Below are positions 1 through 5,316 of a DNA stretch of 9,209 bases, piece by piece (position 1 is the first letter of the stretch; every line of letters starts with the position of its first letter). The notes beneath the pieces were generated by a model that was not told the origin of the DNA, made no database searches, and worked only from the letters and a program-made list of their open reading frames with translations. The translations under genes and the position numbers were made by a program. The DNA comes from Verrucomicrobiota bacterium (GTDB lineage: Bacteria; Verrucomicrobiota; Verrucomicrobiia; Opitutales; Opitutaceae): contig JAEYQF010000214.1 of NCBI GenBank assembly GCA_023410155.1, positions 1 through 9,209 of the forward strand, in the 5' to 3' direction.

Positions 1-111
1 CCGAGTGAACCCACCCTCGACACTGCCTAAATTACAACGTCAACTAATGGTTTACATTGTCGGTCATGTGGGTTCCGCGGCGCAACGCCCCCTGCACAGG
101 GATTTGCTGGC
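1..111. other. Non-coding stretch with AT-rich patch before the repeat array
   Basis: No convincing gene is seen here. Positions 27-60 are strikingly AT-rich compared with the GC-rich surroundings. They contain an imperfect inverted pair (ACAACG at 34-39 against CATTGT at 55-60) and a TTTACA box at 51-56 that could be a plus-strand -35 element. No matching -10 box is found at the right distance. The patch sits at the upstream edge of the 22-bp repeat array and might be its leader or promoter. The window edge hides the wider context. Confidence 0.35.
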
Positions 112-287
112 GCGCACTCAGCGTCGATTCGGTGCGCACTACGGCTCGACTGAGTCTGCACTGAGGCGCGGCTCATGCCGCACCTTGGCACGACGCGGTC
201 TGGAGTTTGGCTCGACGCAATGCGCACTGCGGCACGACTCGGTCCGAACATTGTCGCGACTCGGTCCGGACTTTGGCTCGAACCCTG
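112..287. repeat. Degenerate 22-bp tandem repeat, eight units
   Basis: Eight consecutive units of exactly 22 bp start at 112, 134, 156, 178, 200, 222, 244 and 266, with no insertions between them. When aligned, unit columns 3 (G), 5 (A), 10 (G), 14 (C) and 15 (G) are the same in all eight units, and columns 6, 12, 16 and 19 in nearly all. Columns 8, 9 and 13 and the last few vary most. A typical unit begins GCGCACT, continues with a GGCTCGAC-like core and ends CGGT. The unit junctions tend towards a palindrome such as GTGCGCAC at 132-139. A decayed further unit may lie just upstream (about 90-111). The period is not a multiple of three, so the array does not encode a simple peptide repeat, and no spacers are present. 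The function is unknown: it could be a protein-binding array, a structured RNA or a decaying minisatellite. Confidence 0.85.
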
Positions 288-293
288 TCCACG

Positions 294-326
294 AAAAAGC
301 CGCGGCCGGAATCGGCGCGCGGCTTT
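294..326 (-). terminator. Rho-independent terminator of the tolB-like gene
   Basis: A strong hairpin pairs AAAGCCGCG (296-304) with CGCGGCTTT (318-326). It is extended inside by GCCG (305-308) against CGGC (313-316) around a GAAT loop, with one bulged G. Read on the minus strand, the stem runs into a T tract (298-294), the expected form of an intrinsic terminator. It lies about 25 bp beyond the stop codon of the minus-strand TolB-like gene, so it should end that transcript before the 22-bp repeat array. The plus-strand side has no T tract. Confidence 0.75.
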
Positions 327-351
327 GAGAAAGTGTCGTGACCAGGGACGT

Positions 352-1536
352 TCAGGGCGTCCACACATTAGCCTGCATCACGGCGCCGACTGAAGTCGGG
401 CTGATGCGGACGCTGTTGCCCGTCTCCGTGTCGAGGATGCACAGCACGCTCGTGCTGCGATCGCGTGCCGTGTAAACCACATGCCGCCCATCGGCTAGCC
501 AGCACGGTTCCACGCCGTCGAACGGCGCTTTGGAGACGGCCTTGCCGCTGCGCGTGGAGAGATCCAGCACGCCGATCTGATAGCCGCCGCCGGAACGCAT
601 CGTGAAGGCGATCTTGTTGGGATTGGCCTGGCTCCAATCGGGCTCGGCACAGTAGCCGCTGATCCCGGAAGTGATGCGCGAAGGTGCGCCGCCGCTGGCG
701 GACATCACGTAGAGTTGCGGGCCCGGCTCCATGGCAAACACGATGCGCGAGCCGTCGGGCGAGAAGCAGGGCGAGGATTTCACGGCATCGGACCGTGTGC
801 GGCGGGTGACCTGGCGGCCCTGCGCGTTGGCGACGTAGATCTCGGGCGTGCCCTCGCCGCTCAGAACCATCGCGACCTGCTGGCCGGTGGGGCTGAAACG
901 AGCACCACTGTTGGTGCCCTTGAAACTGACGAACGTCGTGCGCTGAAACGTGTTCAGGTCGATTTGGAAGATGTCAGGAAATCCGGATTTGAAGTAGCTC
1001 GTGTAGACCAGACGCGAGCCATCCGGCGCCCAGCGCGGCATGAGGGCGAGCGCGTTATCGCGCGTGATTTGTTTCATCTCACCGAAAAACAAATCGGAGA
1101 TGTAGACCTCTTTTTTCCCGGTGCGCTCGCCGATGAACGTGAGGCGCGCGGTGAAGAAGCCTTTGAGGCCGAGACCATTGGTCTGCTCGACCGCATAATC
1201 GGCGGCGCGAAGGAGCGCGTGGCGCGGCGAGTTGCCGCTCACGGTCGTCGAAGCGACGGGGGTGCCTGCCTGACCGCGGGTGATATCCACCCGCACCTGA
1301 TTACCGGCGCCGCTGAATTTGATGTCGTAGGCGAAGCCGCTCGCGGTGACGCGATAGCGCCCGTGCGCGCGAAACGCCTGCAGCGCGAGCGTGTTGAGTT
1401 CCTGCGTGTTGGCGGAAACGCGCACGGGGATGGTGTTTTTTTCCGCGGTGACGATGACGTCGCCGATGTTGCGTTGAGCGAGCAGGGGCGAACCCAGCGC
1501 GGCGAGAATGAGGAAAATCCGAAGGAGTTTTTGCAT
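352..1536 (-). CDS. tolB: TolB-like periplasmic beta-propeller protein
   Basis: The 394-residue protein is predicted to be the periplasmic TolB component of the Tol-Pal envelope system, which maintains outer-membrane integrity and helps constriction at division. Residues 1-20 form a classic signal peptide (MQKLLRIFLILAALGSPLLA) with no lipobox cysteine. Residues about 22-120 fit the small N-terminal domain. From about 130 to the end there are repeated PD40/WD40-like blades, visible as PRWAPDGSRLVYTS (167-180), ARFSPTGQQVAMV (212-224), PCFSPDGSRIVFA (256-268), a PDWSQANPNKIAF variant (from 299) and PCWLADGRHVVYTA (344-357). It is a little shorter than E. coli TolB (about 430 residues). No tolA, tolQ, tolR or pal gene lies beside it in this window, so the Tol-Pal role rests on the fold; another exported PD40 propeller is the alternative. 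No clear Shine-Dalgarno sequence precedes the ATG. A terminator follows the stop. Confidence 0.82.
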   Translation of the reverse strand: MQKLLRIFLILAALGSPLLAQRNIGDVIVTAEKNTIPVRVSANTQELNTLALQAFRAHGRYRVTASGFAYDIKFSGAGNQVRVDITRGQAGTPVASTTVSGNSPRHALLRAADYAVEQTNGLGLKGFFTARLTFIGERTGKKEVYISDLFFGEMKQITRDNALALMPRWAPDGSRLVYTSYFKSGFPDIFQIDLNTFQRTTFVSFKGTNSGARFSPTGQQVAMVLSGEGTPEIYVANAQGRQVTRRTRSDAVKSSPCFSPDGSRIVFAMEPGPQLYVMSASGGAPSRITSGISGYCAEPDWSQANPNKIAFTMRSGGGYQIGVLDLSTRSGKAVSKAPFDGVEPCWLADGRHVVYTARDRSTSVLCILDTETGNSVRISPTSVGAVMQANVWTP

Positions 1537-1639
1537 GGCAAAACGACTGGCCTATGGGTGAGAGGACCGGGGCATTTCTATTTACACCCCGACCGCGCAG
1601 AACAACTTTATTTCCCTTTCGTTTCTCAGAATTTCTCCC
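1537..1639. promoter_or_regulatory. Divergent promoter region between tolB-like and mrp
   Basis: These 103 bp separate two genes that point away from each other, so both promoters should lie here. The segment 1571-1635 is AT-richer than its surroundings. Boxes such as TTTACA (1581-1586, plus strand) and TTGTTC followed by TAAATA or TAGAAA (minus strand) are present, but none has both good consensus and ideal spacing. I therefore assign the region and not exact -35/-10 boxes. No riboswitch-like structure was noticed. Confidence 0.45.
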
Positions 1640-2737
1640 GTGACACCCGATCAAATCAAAGAGCATCTGAAACAGGTTAAATATCCCGGTTTTAGCCGCG
1701 ATATCGTGTCGTTTGGCCTCGTGCGGTCGGCGGCCCTCGTGGAGGGCACGGCGAAAGTGGCCCTCGCGATCACCACGAGCGACCCGAAGGTGCCGCTGCA
1801 GTTGAAACGCGAAGTGGAGGCGTGCCTGCGTGTGCTCCCCGGCGTGCAGGAAGTGATCATCGACGTCGCGGTCACGGCGGCCAAGCCAAGCGCACCGGCG
1901 AGCAGCGGCGGGAATCTCGCGGGCACCGGCGGGGCTCCGAAAAAGATCAAATACGCGGTGGCGATCGCTTCGGGCAAAGGCGGCGTCGGCAAGAGCACGT
2001 TCGCCGTCAACTTGGCTTGCGCCTTGGCTCAGTTGCTCGAATCGCAGGGGCGCGCCGGCCGTGTGGGGTTGATGGATTGCGACATCTATGGACCGAGTGT
2101 GCCGTTGATGATGGGCATCACAGGCCGTCCTCAAGTGGAGGGCGACGGCCCCGAGGCGATGTTGATTCCGATGGAGCGCCACGGAGTGAAAGTGATGAGC
2201 ATGGGCTTCCTCGTGGACGACAATACTCCGGTCGTCTGGCGCGGGCCGATGATCATGAAGACCGTGCAGCAGTTCGTGCAGAACGTGAAATGGGACGAAC
2301 TCGACGTGCTGCTCATCGACCTTCCGCCCGGCACGGGCGACGCGCAGCTCTCGCTCGTGCAAACGATCCCGCTCGATGGCGCCGTGATCGTGACCACACC
2401 GCAACCGGCCGCCACGAATGTCGCGCGCAAAGGCGGATTGATGTTTCAGAAGGTCAACGTGCCACTGCTCGGCGTCGCGGAAAACATGAGCTACTTCATC
2501 GACCCGGCCGGGCAACGCCACGAGCTATTCGGCAGCGGCGGCGGCCTCGTCACCGCGGAAAAACTCGGCACGGTGTTGCTTGGTCAGGTGCCTCTGCACG
2601 CTTCCGTGCGCGAAGGCGGCGACACCGGCACACCGATCGTGGTGAATGAGCCGAAGGGAACCGCGTCGGAGGTCTTCCGCCATATCGCCGATTCTCTGCT
2701 CGCGCAACTGGCACGGCCGGCGAGCCCGCGAACATAG
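1640..2737 (+). CDS. mrp: Mrp/ApbC-family P-loop ATPase (Fe-S carrier type)
   Basis: This 365-residue cytosolic protein belongs to the Mrp/NBP35/ApbC family, ATPases that in studied members carry and transfer iron-sulfur clusters. Residues 1 to about 80 form a DUF59/MIP18-type domain, and a Gly/Ala/Ser-rich linker follows (about 81-100). The ATPase domain has the deviant Walker A SGKGGVGKST (111-120), the LMDCDIYGPS segment (144-153) and the Walker B-like LLIDLPPGTGD (224-234). The start is a GTG at 1640, chosen because the DUF59 domain begins immediately; no Shine-Dalgarno sequence is visible. At residues 281-292 the family's ENMS motif is followed by YFIDPAGQ, where ApbC-type members carry a CxxC cluster-binding pair. 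Only three cysteines occur in the whole protein (62, 127 and 147). The fold assignment is secure, but cluster binding by the usual CxxC is not supported. The small gene at 2812 follows on the same strand. Confidence 0.93.
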   Translation: MTPDQIKEHLKQVKYPGFSRDIVSFGLVRSAALVEGTAKVALAITTSDPKVPLQLKREVEACLRVLPGVQEVIIDVAVTAAKPSAPASSGGNLAGTGGAPKKIKYAVAIASGKGGVGKSTFAVNLACALAQLLESQGRAGRVGLMDCDIYGPSVPLMMGITGRPQVEGDGPEAMLIPMERHGVKVMSMGFLVDDNTPVVWRGPMIMKTVQQFVQNVKWDELDVLLIDLPPGTGDAQLSLVQTIPLDGAVIVTTPQPAATNVARKGGLMFQKVNVPLLGVAENMSYFIDPAGQRHELFGSGGGLVTAEKLGTVLLGQVPLHASVREGGDTGTPIVVNEPKGTASEVFRHIADSLLAQLARPASPRT

Positions 2738-2758
2738 CAATCGGGGAAACGCACGGCA

Positions 2759-2786
2759 TTGACAGCGGGGGAATGCTCGCTCTCAT
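2759..2786 (+). promoter_or_regulatory. Candidate sigma-70 promoter for the small downstream gene
   Basis: A perfect TTGACA (-35) at 2759-2764 is followed after 16 bp by TCTCAT (2781-2786), which matches four of six -10 consensus bases. A transcript would start near 2793. That lies after the ATGs at 2773 and 2785 but before the ATG at 2812, which supports 2812 as the start of the small gene. The -10 box is weak and the gene could instead be read through from mrp. Confidence 0.35.
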
Positions 2787-2811
2787 GTTCGACCGCGCCG
2801 AGACCTGCCGA

Positions 2812-3090
2812 ATGACTTCATCCGCACCAGAGCCCGCGACCAGCCGAGATTTCGTCAAGCAATCCAGCCTCTATCAGGAGTTCTTGGCGGAGCGGGAAGA
2901 GATTCTGAAGCACAAGTGGATTGAGTCCGAGCGGCTCGGCTACGACATCGGGTTCGAGCGAGCCCTGCTCGACTGGATCCGCAAACACCGTGAAGGCTGG
3001 CGCGCCGCACGCCGACAGCAGCAGGGCCCCTCCTCCACCGCGGGAACTTCGGCTAGCCCGTTTCCGCCGTCGACCCCGGAGAAGAAGTAG
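2812..3090 (+). CDS. Small conserved-looking protein of unknown function
   Basis: I cannot name a family for this 92-residue protein. After a Ser/Pro-rich start comes a compact, charged, probably all-helical core (SLYQEFLAEREEILKHKW, then ESERLGYDIGFERALLDWI and RKHREGWRAARR). The tail (QQQGPSS to PSTPEKK) is low-complexity and likely disordered. There is no signal peptide, membrane segment or cysteine. The well-formed core with invariant-looking Trp, Gly and Arg residues, and the strong terminator just after the stop, argue for a real gene. In-frame ATGs at 2773 and 2785 would add 13 or 9 residues (total 105 or 101). I prefer 2812 because the candidate promoter would place the transcript start after the earlier two. 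It lies 74 bp after mrp on the same strand, so co-transcription is possible. Confidence 0.7.
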   Translation: MTSSAPEPATSRDFVKQSSLYQEFLAEREEILKHKWIESERLGYDIGFERALLDWIRKHREGWRAARRQQQGPSSTAGTSASPFPPSTPEKK

Positions 3091-3126
3091 CGCCACGAAC
3101 GCCAAACTCTGGCGTTAGCAAACCAA

Positions 3127-3158
3127 AAAGCCGGGCATCAAGCCCGGCTTTGCTTTTT
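3127..3158. terminator. Bidirectional intrinsic terminator
   Basis: A perfect 10-bp stem, AAAGCCGGGC (3127-3136) paired with GCCCGGCTTT (3142-3151), encloses a 5-base loop. On the plus strand it is followed by GCTTTTT (3152-3158). On the minus strand it runs into a T tract from the A run at 3125-3129. It lies between two convergent genes, the small protein gene (plus) and rpmG (minus), and should stop both transcripts. A second, shorter hairpin (GGGGCG at 3159-3164 against CGCCCC at 3170-3175) stands between it and rpmG. Confidence 0.9.
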
Positions 3159-3187
3159 GGGGCGGGTGACGCCCCGCGGTCCGCAAC

Positions 3188-3352
3188 TTACTTGATCTCT
3201 TTGTGAAGCGTGTGGCGCTTCAGGTGCGGGTTGTATTTCTTCTTCTCAATGCGCTCCGTGACAGTCTTCTTGTTGCGGAACGTGAGATAGCGGGAGGCGG
3301 GTTTGCCCTCTTTGCGGGCTTCGGTGCACTCCAAGGTGACGAGTTCTTGCAT
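3188..3352 (-). CDS. rpmG: 50S ribosomal protein L33
   Basis: A 54-residue basic protein starts MQELVTLECTEARKEGKPAS and ends HLKRHTLHKEIK. This is the L33 pattern: an N-terminal beta strand with one cysteine, an RYLTFRNKKT segment, and the conserved KKYNPHLKRHTLHKE tail. L33 is a small, non-essential component of the large ribosomal subunit near the E site. Zinc-binding (C+) forms carry two CxxC pairs; this one has a single cysteine (Cys9), so it is the C-minus, zinc-independent form. It is the last gene of the minus-strand cluster, 81 bp downstream of the EIIA-DAC gene, and the bidirectional terminator follows. No Shine-Dalgarno sequence is evident before the ATG. Confidence 0.95.
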   Translation of the reverse strand: MQELVTLECTEARKEGKPASRYLTFRNKKTVTERIEKKKYNPHLKRHTLHKEIK

Positions 3353-3433
3353 GGTGGTAAAAGGATTGAAGGGTCAGAGCAAAGGCCCGGATGCCGGCGG
3401 TGCAACCCCAAAGTGTCCCGGCCCAGGCACGCT

Positions 3434-4774
3434 TCAGCGGCGTTTCTCCGTCAGCGGCAGCATGACTCCCCGCCGAAAGAGGGTCACCTGACCCGTGCTC
3501 GAGGATACCACGATCGAGATGCAGTGGGCGGCCACGCTGATGGCGGCCGCGGCCGCATGTCGGCTCCCTAGCCCGCTCGGCAGCACGTGATCGCTGTCCG
3601 TCGCCTGGATGAGGCTGCCGGCCGACTCCACCACTCCGTCGCCGCGGATGATGAATGCGCCATCGATCGACGAAAACTCCTTCACCGTCTCATCCATGAA
3701 AGGATTCAGAATGTTCCGATCCTCCTCCTTGTATCCAAAGAATGGATTCAAGACGAGCGGCTTGGTGAGGGTCGCCACACGTTCGTTGTCGCCGACCACG
3801 AAGAGACAGCCAACCGGGCGGCCCTCGCGGCCCTCCACCGACAATTCCGTCGCCACCGCGATCACGCGCTCGAGCACCTCGGGTTTCACGTCCTCAGGCA
3901 GGAGGTCGTTCTGACCGGTCAGAAGGGTCTGAAACTCTCGCTCGATGTCGACGACGGTGAGGGTGTCCACCTGGTTCGAGCCCGTCATACCACCGATGCA
4001 ACAGACCCGATCGTGAAACGAGATGACGCCGCGGGTCAGCGCGACCAGGATCGCGCTGCGCAGTTGTGCCATGCGCTGGGTGGAAAACGAGCGCACCTGG
4101 ATGGTCTCGGCGAACTGCTTCGCGTCCTCACTGGGCTCGATGGGATTCCGGGTGACGAGAATCGTCTTCAGCCTGCTGTTCAGCGCACCGGGCTCGATGC
4201 CGCCGATGAACGTGTCGCCAAACACCATGACCGCCCGGCACCCAGCGCCCTTGGCGACGCGCTCGGCCTCGCGAAACATGAGGCGATTCACGCGGTTCTG
4301 CTGCGCATGAACCGGGCGCACGCCTCCCAAGCCGCCGAGCAGTTGCTCGTGCAAGGCATCGAGATCCGCCGCGGTGACCAGGCCACGGACCAGCTCTGGC
4401 TCCTCGACCTGGCGGGCGATCGAGGCCAGCACCTGCAGGTAGTCGCGGGCATTTTCACCCGCGATCAGCATGAAGATCAGGTGAACGCGTTCCTCAGCGA
4501 GCGCACCGTCGTGCCGAATGCCGGCCCGGCTGCGGCCGATGGCAAGGATGTAGCGGCGCGACATTTTCACGCGCACGTGCGGCAGCGCCACGCCCTGTCC
4601 GAGATACGTGGTCATCGTGCTCTCGCGGGCCAGCAGGCCTTTCAGCAGCGCGTCCGCCTTCAGATCCGGGAACTTCTCGACGCAAACGGCGAGCAACTCG
4701 CGCAGCGCCCCTTCGAGATCTGTGCTGTGCAGATCGACGATACGGTTGCGGGCGATGATTTTGTCCAGCCGCAT
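3434..4774 (-). CDS. Diadenylate cyclase fused to PTS EIIA and PK_C-like domains
   Basis: This 446-residue cytosolic protein has three parts. Residues 1 to about 150 form a PTS EIIA domain of the fructose/mannitol type, with phospho-acceptor candidate His66 in GVALPH. Residues about 160-285 resemble the pyruvate kinase C-terminal domain (REAERVAKGAGCRAVMVFGD, then LKTILVTRN, then TRGVISFHDRVCCIGG). Residues about 300-440 are a DisA_N diadenylate cyclase domain that makes c-di-AMP from two ATP: ELSVEGREGRPVGCLFVVGD, LNPFFGYKEEDRNILNP, DGA (371-373), GLGSRHAAAAAIS and IVVSSSTGQVTLF. From family knowledge, PK_C plus DAC is the layout of the CdaZ/DacZ cyclases; the EIIA addition suggests control by PTS phosphorylation (inference). 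The RHR motif of most cyclases reads RHA (405-407). No membrane helices are present, unlike CdaA. It lies between nuoA (97 bp upstream) and rpmG. No clear Shine-Dalgarno sequence precedes the ATG. Confidence 0.88.
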   Translation of the reverse strand: MRLDKIIARNRIVDLHSTDLEGALRELLAVCVEKFPDLKADALLKGLLARESTMTTYLGQGVALPHVRVKMSRRYILAIGRSRAGIRHDGALAEERVHLIFMLIAGENARDYLQVLASIARQVEEPELVRGLVTAADLDALHEQLLGGLGGVRPVHAQQNRVNRLMFREAERVAKGAGCRAVMVFGDTFIGGIEPGALNSRLKTILVTRNPIEPSEDAKQFAETIQVRSFSTQRMAQLRSAILVALTRGVISFHDRVCCIGGMTGSNQVDTLTVVDIEREFQTLLTGQNDLLPEDVKPEVLERVIAVATELSVEGREGRPVGCLFVVGDNERVATLTKPLVLNPFFGYKEEDRNILNPFMDETVKEFSSIDGAFIIRGDGVVESAGSLIQATDSDHVLPSGLGSRHAAAAAISVAAHCISIVVSSSTGQVTLFRRGVMLPLTEKRR

Positions 4775-4871
4775 GGGTCAGGGCAGGATCCGCTGCGTCA
4801 GCCGAGGACGGAGAAAACAGAACGAGCGGGAGACACGAACCGGAAGAAGCTGTGACGAGCCACGCCGCACT

Positions 4872-5246
4872 TTATTTTTCCCACTCCAACGCGCCTTTCT
4901 TGAGTTCGTAGAGCAATCCGAGAACCAGCACGCCGATGAAAAAGAAGATCGGTCCGACGATGGAGATGTTGTTCGCGAGGAACTCCCGATAGATGAACGT
5001 CCACGGGATGAGGATTACGATCTCAAGGTCGAACAGCATGAACAGGAGCGCGGTCAGGTAGAACTTCACGCCAAACCGCATGTGAACCTTGCCCTCCGGC
5101 GCGACGCCGCACTCGTAGGCGGAATCCTTGATCTTGGAGCCCTTCGCCCGCTGTCCGAAGAAGTGACTGGCTCCAATGACGACACCGGTTATCCCGGCGG
5201 CGAGCAGCACTTGGATCAGAAAGGGGAAATACGCGGCGGACGTCAT
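4872..5246 (-). CDS. nuoA: NADH-quinone oxidoreductase subunit A (complex I)
   Basis: The 124-residue protein is the small membrane subunit NuoA of respiratory complex I, which lies at the junction of the membrane and peripheral arms. It has three hydrophobic helices (about 5-30, 58-80 and 94-114). Family motifs are the SAYECGV loop (42-48), MRFGVKFYLTALLFMLFDLE (56-75) and PWTFIYRE (81-88). The conserved acidic FDLE residues are present. I chose the ATG at 5246 because it gives the usual family length; an in-frame TTG at 5285 would add 13 residues (MSAPQTWGQFSPV). Neither has a good Shine-Dalgarno sequence. nuoA is normally followed at once by nuoB, but here the next gene on the strand is the EIIA-DAC fusion, so the other nuo genes must lie elsewhere. 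It may be co-transcribed with the DUF362-like gene upstream. Confidence 0.93.
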   Translation of the reverse strand: MTSAAYFPFLIQVLLAAGITGVVIGASHFFGQRAKGSKIKDSAYECGVAPEGKVHMRFGVKFYLTALLFMLFDLEIVILIPWTFIYREFLANNISIVGPIFFFIGVLVLGLLYELKKGALEWEK

Positions 5247-5316
5247 GACAGGGGAGAATTGGCCCCAGGTCTGCGGAGCTGACAAGAGGGAAAATCAATC
5301 TGTATCTGCCCAAAGA

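Noticed and set aside
51..56. TTTACA as a confident promoter for the repeat region
   Set aside because: No acceptable -10 box is found 15-19 bp downstream.
112..287. CRISPR or other spacer-bearing array
   Set aside because: Units are directly adjacent with no unique spacers, no exact repeats are kept, and no cas-like gene is nearby.
27..368. Minus-strand frame of 113 codons over the repeat array
   Set aside because: The 22-bp period shifts frame at each unit, so a real repeat protein is not expected. It also overlaps the tolB terminator and the tolB 3' end.
715..1680. Plus-strand frame of 321 codons
   Set aside because: Shadow of the TolB-like gene on the opposite strand; Arg/Ala/Gly-rich with no domain pattern.
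1301..2521. Minus-strand frame of 406 codons, His/Arg-rich
   Set aside because: It runs antisense to mrp and overlaps tolB on the same strand in another frame; composition artefact.
3587..4855. Plus-strand frame of 422 codons
   Set aside because: It is antisense to the EIIA-DAC gene, whose domains are clearly recognisable, and shows no family features of its own.
4775..4871. Riboswitch (for example a c-di-AMP type) upstream of the cyclase gene
   Set aside because: The 97-bp gap is too short and shows no recognisable conserved riboswitch core.
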